22,456 nucleotides of DNA from a virus: positions 1-22,456 of the IMG/VR virus record IMGVR_UViG_3300025138_000407; one strand, 5' to 3'. The notes under the pieces are model-generated. The model saw nothing but the letters and a program-made list of their open reading frames with translations, had not been told where the DNA came from and did not search any database. The position numbers and the translations under genes were made by a program. The number at the start of each line of letters is the position of its first letter. Positions within the stretch are counted from its first letter, which is position 1. Positions 8,501 through 16,000 of the stretch are shown piece by piece.

Positions 8501-10095
8501 TCCGTAGACTCGATGCCATACCAGTATTTGGTAACTTTACATCGTTCGCATCTGAAAACATTAGGAACTCTGCCAACACCTTGGCTCGAGGGATTAAGGA
8601 GTTGTCATTTAAAATAGATCCCAATACAGATGCAGGTAAAGCTCTCATTAGGTCGATAGGGGAAGATAATGCAAAGATCCTTGAACGACAGATCCACGGT
8701 ATCGGAACCAACAGACTTACATCCTATGTAGCTACGTCCGCTATTCTTCCAGCAGCCATGACCAAAGCTTCGATGCTTGCAACAGGGACCACGGAGCAAG
8801 AGATGAATGCTGCTCTTACTTTGACAGCGGACTTCTACGACGGACATCAGATGATTGTTCTCGACAATGACAAGCGTGGCAACATATCTATGGGGGATCT
8901 CAGCTTTATCTTCCCACACGCATTTGTTTTAGATCCTGCCCGGGCTGCTCTTCGAACATACTTTGAGCGAGGTGAGTTAGGTAAAGGCGAAGCGGATCAG
9001 ATTATGAACTCTGCTTGGTCTGCTATAGAAGGTTATGCCGAGCCTTTCTTATCTGAATCTTTGATCTACGAACGGGTAAGAGATGTGCTGCCACAGTCTT
9101 GGATTGGACGAGACGGTGAGACACAGACAGGTGGACTGGTTTACACAGGTGCAGACAGCTTTGGAACCAAACTGCAAAAGAGTTTTACACACATAGCTGG
9201 CACATATATCCCAGGCTACGGTCGTATGTTTCAGGAAGAACGATCCGGTAAGTTTCGAGAGGGTAGATTGCTTCGAGCATTAAAGGATCAGGGAGGTACT
9301 CGTGGTCAAGAGTATACAGTTAACGAAGAGCTTGCTCGGGTTGTAACAGGTCTTACACCAATCAACGTTAACACAAGAACCGACTTTGAGTTTCAAGGTG
9401 GTGAGTATCTCCCACTTAGATCCTCTGCCAAAGGTTCTGCCAACAGAGAAATTAAACGTGCGGATGCAACTATACCAGAGGTCATGGAGGGATGGTCCAC
9501 GTACCTCGATAACTTGTATCGTGAGCAAAGCAACCTGTACTACAAGGTTGAGGCTGCTCGAGCTATGGGTGCAACTGACACATCTATACGCAAAGGTCTC
9601 GTAAAATCTGGCATGGGCGGGGCAGAAATTAATGTAATCATGCGCGGAGAGTTTTGGCCCGGTCTGGCATCTAATGAACTTATTAAAGAAGTCATGATGG
9701 AAATGCGTAGCGAGGACAAAAAGTATTTAATTAAAGATCGACCTTGGGCAGAACTAAACAGGTTGTCCAACGAACGTAGGTTTGAAAAGTTACAGCCGCT
9801 GGTAGCAAAAGAAGAAAGAGAAGCCAGACTTGCCGACCGTCGTGCAGATAGGCAACGTAGATTAGAGCAAGCCACTCCGCAAATTACTACTCCTGAAGTA
9901 GAACAACCGCAACCCGAGGTATCTTTTCCACAGACTATCACGGCTCCAGTTAGAAACACCCTGGCTCAAGTCAGAAATACAGCAGGTAATTTAACAGAAG
10001 GGTTTGTAGAGAGAGCGCAGACCCTTGCTCCAAGTGTCTTTGGTGACCCTGCCTCGCAGAGTGCTAACCTAGAAATACAAAGACGGAACGACTAG
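5578..10095 (+). CDS. Very large internal virion / DNA-ejection protein (gp16-like by position)
   Basis: 1505 residues, the largest gene here and the last of the virion block. The N-terminus has two 32-residue repeats (ALSAYDKGDVEGAK from 11 and ALSAYDAGDVDLAK from 43), which look TPR-like helical hairpins. A hydrophobic stretch near 138-152 (LLSFGLGFIPIAGWLG) and another Ala/Gly/Pro-rich one (GFVDLALPVVGAGA) could contact membrane. The long middle is helical and charged; the C-terminus is an Arg/Glu helix (EREARLADRRADRQRRLE) then a Pro/Gln linker. Size and position fit proteins ejected with the genome, such as T7 gp16. I see no lytic transglycosylase signature, so a muralytic role is unsupported. 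It has GGAAAG upstream of the ATG. Its TAG overlaps the convergent gene's stop. Confidence 0.6.
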   Translation: MPTFSELESAALSAYDKGDVEGAKRLKKEALATQQYELLEQQALSAYDAGDVDLAKEIKAEALATLAPFEESRLTDIGRGFKAAPVTVAQGIAEFGAAASDITFGTEYSRPTSDFFNDFRRENDLDPRTTGGEITEELLSFGLGFIPIAGWLGRASSVARGTAKIKAPAKSKFFKSAEKFGNSKTGKTLLDNRAKLIGSTALATAGYEAFVTPDGRPTISDAFDFMPDALKTTDTTQMSGSELAYNRLKNKYRRGIEGGLASGFVDLALPVVGAGAREIGALPYVSEGLSKLGQGTQKYFGLANQLLDKAPGIKPSKQKFKEWFNPTALADADIMEEALDVKAVRDTAEREAFQHYKAFEKATGEFFTVAKVPAMRKRKRKEIKEKLYNYLIEGKPENLEGLNKGAKKAAERMRNLDLEFQDKFILELEKRTEGVTGTPLVAALNTIKRNRDDVGGYLRRRFDMYDRPDKFYDKLDFDSKVYQDALKEMKTHIRTNVRDPGKPQYEELFGEGTYPGTLTDAEADAFAERKLLKYLNLDLAEGVVDPKSALELRKNALKEVNNVVMSGRVVSLVDNMLIERVEELNKLPKTLELMGEIRDPQTAFIRTVSDLAQTTAGLKFYEGVAKDVSEGGFSVAASTAFNMLNKGQRPAIVRAPKAEPSFSTTVGGEERPLIYDPDTLEFQDIADVGTTKGVSGVVIPKAELSFLKRLNAENYVKLEPDESGEAFFGGAYADLSDMYVTPEVKQALTTPARMGLDELGQAIAIGALLKGQAQRMTIVPNILSQVRNIYGNGIAIANNGNLTRDSDFIDALRVVAANVDLMDDEAVRKYSRELGALGVMDTSLVTSALRDFKEMAQDFQVAGRLQTAVDKSTSLIPFMQQLESLYSDSDSVFKMMSVFAEQAKVTNALGKANLDINALPTNAFPELQKVFVEQGIAKRGTSLSLDQSPANFLLTMAGDTVKDTMPVYSRVGKAIRRLDAIPVFGNFTSFASENIRNSANTLARGIKELSFKIDPNTDAGKALIRSIGEDNAKILERQIHGIGTNRLTSYVATSAILPAAMTKASMLATGTTEQEMNAALTLTADFYDGHQMIVLDNDKRGNISMGDLSFIFPHAFVLDPARAALRTYFERGELGKGEADQIMNSAWSAIEGYAEPFLSESLIYERVRDVLPQSWIGRDGETQTGGLVYTGADSFGTKLQKSFTHIAGTYIPGYGRMFQEERSGKFREGRLLRALKDQGGTRGQEYTVNEELARVVTGLTPINVNTRTDFEFQGGEYLPLRSSAKGSANREIKRADATIPEVMEGWSTYLDNLYREQSNLYYKVEAARAMGATDTSIRKGLVKSGMGGAEINVIMRGEFWPGLASNELIKEVMMEMRSEDKKYLIKDRPWAELNRLSNERRFEKLQPLVAKEEREARLADRRADRQRRLEQATPQITTPEVEQPQPEVSFPQTITAPVRNTLAQVRNTAGNLTEGFVERAQTLAPSVFGDPASQSANLEIQRRND
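5611..5772 (+). repeat. Two 32-codon repeats at N-terminus of the large ejection protein
   Basis: Consecutive units begin LSAYDKGDVEGAK and LSAYDAGDVDLAK (residues 12 and 44), each followed by a helix ending EALAT. The 32-residue spacing and the A-Y-D-x-G-D pattern resemble TPR or SEL1-type helix pairs. DNA identity is partial, so this is an ancestral protein repeat rather than a recent DNA duplication. Confidence 0.7.
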
Positions 10096-10295
10096 TCCTC
10101 TACCGTAACTCTTATACCACTGCCTCCGAATAGTTTTATGAGTTCATCAGCAGATGCCTCTACGTCCAGCAGAGTTTTATCATCCCCTGTTTCGGCAGCT
10201 AATCTTAGGGTCGTGCCAACAAAGTCCATGAGTGCTTCGACTTGCATTGGATGCATTTGTCTTAGTCCTAATGTCTTCATGTCTGGATCTATCAT
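10092..10295 (-). CDS. 67-residue protein at the end of the replication operon
   Basis: Starting at ATG 10295 (MIDPDMKTLGLRQMHP), it is 67 residues and its ATGA junction overlaps the polymerase stop, with GGGGAGA a proper distance upstream; an upstream in-frame TTG at 10310 is less likely. The sequence is one or two amphipathic helices (MQVEALMDFVGTTLRLAAET) and an acidic C-terminus ending RVTVED. No motif recognised. Its position after the polymerase suggests an accessory replication role, but this is only inference from context. Its TAG and the TAG of the large virion gene share CTAG at 10092-10095. Confidence 0.6.
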   Translation of the reverse strand: MIDPDMKTLGLRQMHPMQVEALMDFVGTTLRLAAETGDDKTLLDVEASADELIKLFGGSGIRVTVED

Positions 10296-12193
10296 TCTAT
10301 GTCTCCCCAATCTGGTTGAATGTCTACGTCAATTTTAGAGGGCACCTTTAGAGGTACGCCTGTTTCCATTAGTTCCTTTATTTTTCCGACTTGGGCTTCA
10401 TCATCTATGTTAAAGCATAACTCATCATGCACCGTAAGCATAGGAGTAAGTCCCTCGTTGTAACAATCAAGCATTGCCTTCTTAGTTTGGTCGGCTGCTG
10501 ATCCTTGGATCAATCTGTTCAGTGCCTTGTATGTGAAGGCTCGTTTGATCTGTTTGCCGTACTCCTTCTGTGCGTCGTCGTGAGGTAGGGGTTTACCTAC
10601 TCCGAAAGTAAGAGGCTCCCAAAGGTGAAACCTGCACTTACGGCCTAGTAGAGTGCGTATCTGCCCGTTGTCTGACGCCTGTTTGGTAGCTAGATCTGCA
10701 AGACCTTTAACAAACGGCACCTTTTCTCTGTGTTTTCTAATCAAACTCTTTGCATCATCCGCAGGTATGCCAAGCTGATCGGCTAACTTTGCTACGCCCA
10801 TGCCATACATAATGCCAAGGTTCACGGTCTTGGCTTGCTTACGAGTGATCGAAGCTAGGTCTGCAACCATCTGATGTAGATCCACGTCCCCTGTATTGAA
10901 CTCATCTACGATGTTGTCGACCACAGAGTGCCTCAACCCTACAGGTACGGACGCTGCAAAGTGCACCAGTAACCTCGGCTCTTGACTCGAGTAATCAAAC
11001 GATCCCCACTGACAACCGTCCTCTGGTATAAACAAACCACGGATCATCTTCTTGATGTCGGGATCTCGCGCAGGAATTTGTTGTAGGTTTGGGTTGGATG
11101 ACGAAAATCTCCCAGTCACAGTGCCTCCCTCATCTCTTCGTGTGGAGTGTAGCTCTGTATGTATCCGTCCGTTGTGCTCGTGGCGCAGTATGCTATCGAT
11201 GAATGTAGAGTCTGCCTTATCGAACTCACGTAGTTTAACCAAAGCCTGACAGACTTTCGATGGGTGATCGATCAAAAACGATTTGGTAAACGATGGCGCA
11301 CCCTTTTCTGTGGTAAAGTATTCCATATCCAGTTTATCAAACATCTTTCGGATAGAAGCAGAGGCCCAGATGTCCACCTCCATCCCTGCTTCCTTTTCGA
11401 TAAACGAACGTAGCTCCTTGGTCTTGGCGCGAATTAACTTCTTGTTCTTGTCTGCTTTGTCGAGATCCACACGCACACCGTTGGTTCTCATGTCTAACAT
11501 GCAGCGTATAAGATCTGTCTCTACATTCCAGATGTGCCAGAGTTCTTGCTCCTCGAGTTGTACCTTCAGCGCATCCCATAGTTTAAGCGTAGCAACTGCG
11601 TCTTGCTCGGCATAGGCTCCAACATACTTGGGTGGTAGCTTGTACATCTCTGCCTTTGGATCTACGCCCCACTCCTTGGCTGCTGCCTGTAGAAGCCTTT
11701 CATTCTTTCGAAGCTGCACGTAATCTCGAGCCATTGCATCTAGCCCAAAGGACCAACGGTTCTCGTTTACCAATGCGCCAGTAATCATAGTGTCGATGAT
11801 CCTGCCCTGTATCTCTATGCCCTCGGCCCTCATCCAACCTGCATCGTAGGTTGCGTTGTGCATGATCACGTTCATGTCAGGCACAGCCATCTGTTTCTTC
11901 AGCCACTTGAGTGTGAACTTCGGATCTAAGTTGTGTGAGTTCTCATGGCGGATAGGGAAGTACCCTTTGTATTCCCCTGCTGCCACAGCTATGCCAATGA
12001 TGTGCCCGTCCTTACGTGCCCATCCTGGCCCCAATGTTTTTATGTTAGGATCGTAGGTCTCAAGATCTACAGCCACATCTTTGTAGCCTGTCAGGTCTGG
12101 ATACTCTGGCGGTATGTTCCAGTCCTGATCTATTAGATCTAGTTCCCCTTTGATCTGATGGTGTAATGCACTGCCAAATAAATTACTTTGCAT
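10292..12193 (-). CDS. polA: Family A DNA polymerase with 3'-5' exonuclease
   Basis: 633 residues. The proofreading DEDDy exonuclease is intact: Exo I VDLET (D43, E45), Exo II HNATYD (D117), Exo III YAEQD (Y194, D198). The polymerase has motif A FDYSSQEPR (D400, E405), motif B RKQAKTVNLGIMYG (R451, K455, Y463) and motif C VHDE (H589, D590, E591). There is no 5'-3' exonuclease domain, as in T7-type replicative enzymes. The residue matching E. coli Pol I Phe762 is Leu459. Motif A departs from DYSQIELR at two neutral positions (Q and P for I and L), a variant I have seen in phage enzymes. It should copy the phage genome using the primase products. Start ATG overlaps the DUF6378 gene by 11 bases with a GAAACGAAGA leader. 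Confidence 0.95.
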   Translation of the reverse strand: MQSNLFGSALHHQIKGELDLIDQDWNIPPEYPDLTGYKDVAVDLETYDPNIKTLGPGWARKDGHIIGIAVAAGEYKGYFPIRHENSHNLDPKFTLKWLKKQMAVPDMNVIMHNATYDAGWMRAEGIEIQGRIIDTMITGALVNENRWSFGLDAMARDYVQLRKNERLLQAAAKEWGVDPKAEMYKLPPKYVGAYAEQDAVATLKLWDALKVQLEEQELWHIWNVETDLIRCMLDMRTNGVRVDLDKADKNKKLIRAKTKELRSFIEKEAGMEVDIWASASIRKMFDKLDMEYFTTEKGAPSFTKSFLIDHPSKVCQALVKLREFDKADSTFIDSILRHEHNGRIHTELHSTRRDEGGTVTGRFSSSNPNLQQIPARDPDIKKMIRGLFIPEDGCQWGSFDYSSQEPRLLVHFAASVPVGLRHSVVDNIVDEFNTGDVDLHQMVADLASITRKQAKTVNLGIMYGMGVAKLADQLGIPADDAKSLIRKHREKVPFVKGLADLATKQASDNGQIRTLLGRKCRFHLWEPLTFGVGKPLPHDDAQKEYGKQIKRAFTYKALNRLIQGSAADQTKKAMLDCYNEGLTPMLTVHDELCFNIDDEAQVGKIKELMETGVPLKVPSKIDVDIQPDWGDIE

Positions 12194-12539
12194 TCTTCGT
12201 TTCCACTCTAGCTAATATTTCTTCGTGCCGAGGCAGTAAGATAGAAGGTTTGTCGTCCCCCCTGCCACTGTGCTCTGCTCCGAGAGCCGAGTATCCACAC
12301 TTGTCTACCCATGAATCCTGATGATTGATGTTCTCGACAAGTCTCGCACTCTTTACCCAGTCCATCATCAACGCCACATGCGAGGCAGTCAGGTGTCCAT
12401 GACTTTCCATTGCCCCATCTACGATGATGTTCCACCCCGAAGCGATTCGACTATGGTTGTCATGTGCATCACCATAGTCCTTGGCCCTCTGTCCATTGAT
12501 TAATTGCTTTGCTGTATCCAACACTTCATCACGTTTCAT
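12183..12539 (-). CDS. DUF6378 family protein
   Basis: 118 residues matching the phage/prophage family DUF6378 as I know it: an N-terminal helix with DTAKQLINGQRAKDYGDAHD, then SRIASGWN, HVALMMDWVKSARL and a final DSWVDKCGYSALGAE. The RA-x-DYGD and DSW-x-D-x-x-GY motifs are the hallmarks. The biochemical function is not established to my knowledge. Members often sit in phage replication or nucleotide-metabolism regions, which fits this place between a helicase and the polymerase. Start ATG is 5 residues from the end of the zinc-ribbon gene in another frame (11-base overlap). Confidence 0.8.
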   Translation of the reverse strand: MKRDEVLDTAKQLINGQRAKDYGDAHDNHSRIASGWNIIVDGAMESHGHLTASHVALMMDWVKSARLVENINHQDSWVDKCGYSALGAEHSGRGDDKPSILLPRHEEILARVETKNAK

Positions 12540-12687
12540 CTTCTTGTTCCCTTGGATAAAAAACTAAAACAAAACTACCGCACTCCGGGCAGCTTAAATT
12601 TGTTTCTATACTGTATTCCGGGTCTTCCTCCTCTATATCATGATCTCCACCCCAAATTAGTTTTGTCCTGCAATGCCAACATTTCAT
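12529..12687 (-). CDS. 52-residue double-CxxC zinc-ribbon protein
   Basis: A short gene filling what otherwise looks like a 144-base gap. It begins MKCWHCRTKLIWGGDHDIEE and ends in a strand-rich FVLVFYPREQEDET. Cysteines C3-x2-C6 and C33-x2-C36 form a zinc ribbon; the WGGDHD segment and acidic run between the knuckles are familiar from a widespread small phage protein. Its ATG overlaps the helicase TGA (ATGA), with AGGT upstream, and its end overlaps the DUF6378 start by 11 bases. Both couplings and the motif make it convincing. Function unknown; possibly a nucleic-acid or protein adaptor in the replisome (inference). Confidence 0.85.
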   Translation of the reverse strand: MKCWHCRTKLIWGGDHDIEEEDPEYSIETNLSCPECGSFVLVFYPREQEDET

Positions 12688-14213
12688 ATCGTGTACCTGT
12701 AATTGTTTGTTGTTTGTAATATGTACAGAGAGTTACGTGCTCGAGTTACCCCAACATAAAACGCCCTGTGCTCATCGTCTTGAAACCTGCTTTCACAGGC
12801 CGCTTTGGTAGACCCTAAGTATACCAAACAGTTGTCGTCTTCGCCTCCCTTCATAGCATGGAAGGTGGACAACTTTATGCGAGGGGCAGATAGTAGATCG
12901 TCACCCCTTCGCATCATTGCTGCAATGTAATCCTGCTCTACCTTGCTTACACGCAACACCTCGTAGCCGCTCTGCTCTGCGCCTACCAGTAAACCGTATT
13001 CATTTTGTAGCTGTGTCATATCCAATTCTGCATCTGGAGCTAAAGCGTCTAACCTCTGTGTGAATCCACGTTTGACCACAGCGTTTTGTCCCTGCTTGGG
13101 TACAGTTGTGTATAGATCCTTGATCCTTTGCAGTCCAACCTTCTTGTCCTGACACAGATCTTCCCAAGTAAATAGGTTTGCTACCAGTTTGTCCGAGATA
13201 CTTGGTCTACCCTTGATCGAAAACTTAAAACCCATGTTCTTGATTCTCTTTGCCATGTCATGGACGTATCCATTTGTCCTTGCCATGAGTGTCCACGATC
13301 CCTCGTACAATGGCGTCTCATCAAGGTGGTTGATCCACTCAACCAAACCCTCTTCCTCCCTTGGTTTAAATAACTTGGGGTGTCGATCCTCAATCCTCCC
13401 TGCAATAACCCTTGCTAGTTTATGCACGGACCTTGGTATTCTGTACGATTGATCCAGTACATCTATGTCCTTGGAGCATTCCTTAAATAGCTCCACGTCC
13501 ACGCCTGTCCATCTGTGGATAGCTTGGTCGTCATCCCCTGCTATAAATACTTTCTCCGCCTCGCTTGCTATCTTGACTGCCATCTCCCACTGCAACGGTG
13601 TGAAATCTTGGGCCTCGTCTATAATCAGGTATTCAAGTTTTGGAACTTCCCCCACCTGTATGTACTTGTCGATCATGTCCACATAGTCGTACTTGTTTAG
13701 GGCTTGCTTATACTGCTCAATCTGCTCGTGTAATTGCAACAACTTAGGGAAGTGCAGCGTCCGGTCAAACGTGTCGTTAAACTCTTTGTCCAAGGTAACC
13801 ATGCGTAAACGTGATCGGCCTATCATCTGTAGATAATCTGACCCTGACCCACCTAAAGAAGGCATAGGCATTCCATCCTCTAAAGAGTTAGAAAGCTTAC
13901 CTTCAAAGGTTAATCCTACCGTTTCTCCTATGTTGTCGTAATCTTCTTTCTTCATGATGTCTTGCGGCTGCAAGCCTAACGCTCGGAACCCAAACGAATG
14001 AGATGTTCTCATGTATGGAAAGTCTTTTGGTTCCAGTTCGAACTCTTCACAGGCTCGAGTCACCATCTCTTCGATGGCCTTCCGTGTAAAAGAGATCACA
14101 CCCATGCGTGAGGGGTGCGTACCCTCTGCCAGAGCCTTGCGGATCTCCTCAATTAGACGATAGGTTTTTCCACATCCTGGCGGTCCAAGAATTAATTTAG
14201 CTTTCGGTATCAT
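12684..14213 (-). CDS. UvrD/Rep-like SF1 DNA helicase
   Basis: 509 residues with the superfamily 1A motif set: Walker A GPPGCGKT (10-17), Ia FTRKAIEEM (42-50), motif II IDEAQD (198-203), motif III GDDDQAIHRW (226-235), motif IV QSYR (255-258), motif V FHAMKGGEDD (451-460) and motif VI VGVTRAR (487-493). It is shorter than bacterial UvrD (about 720 residues), so the accessory 1B/2B subdomains are reduced. SF1A enzymes translocate 3'-5' on single-stranded DNA and unwind duplexes using ATP. Sitting between the primase and polymerase, it is the most likely replication or recombination helicase. The ATG follows GGGGGAAAGAAT and overlaps the AlpA-like gene by 17 bases. Confidence 0.92.
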   Translation of the reverse strand: MIPKAKLILGPPGCGKTYRLIEEIRKALAEGTHPSRMGVISFTRKAIEEMVTRACEEFELEPKDFPYMRTSHSFGFRALGLQPQDIMKKEDYDNIGETVGLTFEGKLSNSLEDGMPMPSLGGSGSDYLQMIGRSRLRMVTLDKEFNDTFDRTLHFPKLLQLHEQIEQYKQALNKYDYVDMIDKYIQVGEVPKLEYLIIDEAQDFTPLQWEMAVKIASEAEKVFIAGDDDQAIHRWTGVDVELFKECSKDIDVLDQSYRIPRSVHKLARVIAGRIEDRHPKLFKPREEEGLVEWINHLDETPLYEGSWTLMARTNGYVHDMAKRIKNMGFKFSIKGRPSISDKLVANLFTWEDLCQDKKVGLQRIKDLYTTVPKQGQNAVVKRGFTQRLDALAPDAELDMTQLQNEYGLLVGAEQSGYEVLRVSKVEQDYIAAMMRRGDDLLSAPRIKLSTFHAMKGGEDDNCLVYLGSTKAACESRFQDDEHRAFYVGVTRARNSLYILQTTNNYRYTI

Positions 14214-14421
14214 ATTCTTTCCCCCTTGGTCTTGTGTTTACCCAGTCCTCGATCTCGGTCAGAACCCAACGGCTCGAGGATCTCCTGTTTGTCTCGTCAC
14301 CCAGAACAATGGGCTTCGGAAAGTCTCCGGTCTGCGACAGTTTATATATGTAGGATTTCGATACGCCTAACATCTCGGCTACCTCACCCACCCGCAGCAG
14401 TCGATTAGAATGGGATTTCAT
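14197..14421 (-). CDS. AlpA/excisionase-type helix-turn-helix protein
   Basis: 74 residues. LLRVGEVAEMLGVSKSYIY (8-26) is a MerR-like winged helix-turn-helix start typical of the AlpA and 'excisionase family' folds. KLSQTGDFPKPIVLG then gives the wing, and SRWVLTEIEDWVNTRP is the matching C-terminal helix (the usual W-x-x-x-E-I-x-x-W pattern). Known relatives regulate transcription or act as directionality factors for integrases. No integrase is in this window, so a regulator or a DNA-bending partner of the replication genes fits better. AAAGGAG lies 7 bases from the ATG; the gene starts inside the primase gene's final codons. Confidence 0.85.
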   Translation of the reverse strand: MKSHSNRLLRVGEVAEMLGVSKSYIYKLSQTGDFPKPIVLGDETNRRSSSRWVLTEIEDWVNTRPRGKEYDTES

Positions 14422-15940
14422 TGCTATACTCCTTTACAGGTAATTCTATTTCTTCTTCTTCAAACGCAGGGACAAACCAACAACGTACATTAGTTCTTGT
14501 TTCACCCTTCGGTCCTCGCTTGGTTATGTTTTGTTTTGTGGCATCACCACCAAGATCTCGTATCATCTGGGTTATCTGTCCACGGCTCGTAATAATAAAC
14601 CTTCTGTTATGCAGAAACTCGAGCAGTCCCTCTAGTTTGAACTTGGTAACTCCACCGTCAGTCCATGGTTTGTTCATAAGTATTTCTTCTGGAGCCATGG
14701 CCCGAATGTAGCTCGTGCAATACCCTTCTAACAGATCCTTAAACTGGCCTGTTATTGTAAGCTCTTCTGGTACATCTATGTAAGTAGCCTGACTCATTAA
14801 GTTGTTAACCATCTGCTGCCACTTCTGTGGCTTGGTGGTTGGTGGCATGAACATGCACTGCTCCATACACGCACGTTGCCATAGCGTCTGGTTCTGTAAC
14901 TGCTCTGTTGAAAGCTGTATCCGTGTGCCGTTCACATCCATGAAATACAAACGTGGTTCGGACAGCATGATCGTTAGCCCACCAACCTGTGGTGCATCCG
15001 GTGCATCCTGACCTATACCAAAATTAGCCAGTACACACAAAGACGGATCGCAGTACGACTTGAACGGCTCTTCCTTACAAGTGTAACCCCAGTCTTTCTT
15101 CTCATGCTGTTTGATTACGGTCTGCACCTCTGAGGATGGAAGGGGCGGTGAAAATAACGTTCGGTTGTATTCCTCCAGAGACGCTTGCCAACTGTCAGGG
15201 AACTTCTTCTTGCAGTACACACCCATAAAAAACAAAAGCTTGTTCCTTGGTTCTGATTGTGGTCCGTCTGCAAAGATATGCCGTAAACATGGCGGTCCGT
15301 CTTCGAAATGCTTCCTTACAGTTTGAGTAGCACGTATAGACTCCAAGTCAGATAGGCTCACACTCTTGTTGTCTATCTCTGTCAGGAACTCATCAAGTTC
15401 CATGGCCTCTGTATTTTTGTTGTAACAAAATCTCTGCGGCATCTCCGCATCGAAGTAAGGCATGTTGATAAAGTTACCAACGTCTCCACGTTCAGCAATT
15501 ATTTTATCCTGCTTGGGAAAGATCTCTACGCCACTGTGCCCCAAGAGTATCGCCATCTCTGTTAGATACTCTCTAGCTACAGCAGCAGGTTCCCAGTCTT
15601 TGAGAAACAAATACAAGTGAGCACCGCCCGACTTGGATCTACAATGCAACAGAGGCAGATCCAATTTGTTTATTCGTTCCTGTAATTCTTTATGGTTGAG
15701 GTCATACACATCTACATCGATGGCCCCAAACTTACACATGTTGTCTTCGTTGATTGGTATCGCACCAATCCCTTGCTTGCCGTCGATGTGCCCCTGCACA
15801 ACCTCCTCGGTCATCGGCTCTCGAACAATCTTACTTTGGCTCTCTGCCTTGCCGTTGCGTCCAATTCTACCGACCGTAGTTGTCCCATGTGCGGACAATG
15901 CGCCAGTGTACGCGGCAAGAAGCTTCTTTGCTTGTGACAT
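14405..15940 (-). CDS. Archaeo-eukaryotic-type primase (TOTE-like AEP)
   Basis: 511 residues. The N-terminal 165 residues match an AEP core of the TOTE-type: GAIPINEDNMCKFGAIDVDVYD with metal-binding acidic D75 and D77, SKSGGAHLY with H108, and EIFPKQD (139-145). A four-cysteine set (C218 in GPPCLRH, C288, C297, C302 in CDPSLC) could hold a metal or iron-sulfur cluster, as in some AEP primase C-terminal regions (inference). The second half is helical and ends in acidic KEYSNEIPF. It should lay primers for the polymerase. No helicase domain is fused. The start has AGGAG 6 bases upstream. Transcripts from the SSB-like gene must read through an intrinsic terminator to reach it unless it has its own promoter. 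Confidence 0.85.
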   Translation of the reverse strand: MSQAKKLLAAYTGALSAHGTTTVGRIGRNGKAESQSKIVREPMTEEVVQGHIDGKQGIGAIPINEDNMCKFGAIDVDVYDLNHKELQERINKLDLPLLHCRSKSGGAHLYLFLKDWEPAAVAREYLTEMAILLGHSGVEIFPKQDKIIAERGDVGNFINMPYFDAEMPQRFCYNKNTEAMELDEFLTEIDNKSVSLSDLESIRATQTVRKHFEDGPPCLRHIFADGPQSEPRNKLLFFMGVYCKKKFPDSWQASLEEYNRTLFSPPLPSSEVQTVIKQHEKKDWGYTCKEEPFKSYCDPSLCVLANFGIGQDAPDAPQVGGLTIMLSEPRLYFMDVNGTRIQLSTEQLQNQTLWQRACMEQCMFMPPTTKPQKWQQMVNNLMSQATYIDVPEELTITGQFKDLLEGYCTSYIRAMAPEEILMNKPWTDGGVTKFKLEGLLEFLHNRRFIITSRGQITQMIRDLGGDATKQNITKRGPKGETRTNVRCWFVPAFEEEEIELPVKEYSNEIPF

Positions 15941-15956
15941 TTACTGCTCCTGTTGA

Positions 15957-15993
15957 AATGAAAAAGGGGCGGCAAGGGAAAATAGCCGCCCCC
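15957..15993 (-). terminator. Intrinsic terminator between SSB-like gene and primase
   Basis: Read on the - strand: an 8-bp perfect all-G/C stem, GGGGCGGC paired with GCCGCCCC (15985-15992 and 15966-15973), an 11-base loop, then five T at 15965-15961 followed by a further T-rich CATTTC. It lies 8 bases after the stop of the SSB-like gene and before the primase Shine-Dalgarno. It is the clearest Rho-independent terminator in the window and would let the two upstream genes be transcribed more than the rest. Confidence 0.88.
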
Positions 15994-16000
15994 AGGCTAC

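Noticed and set aside
11185-11197. 13-base match (GCAGTATGCTATC) to the dyad at 17380-17392
   Set aside because: It falls inside the polymerase coding sequence; a 13-mer repeat is expected by chance in a window this size.
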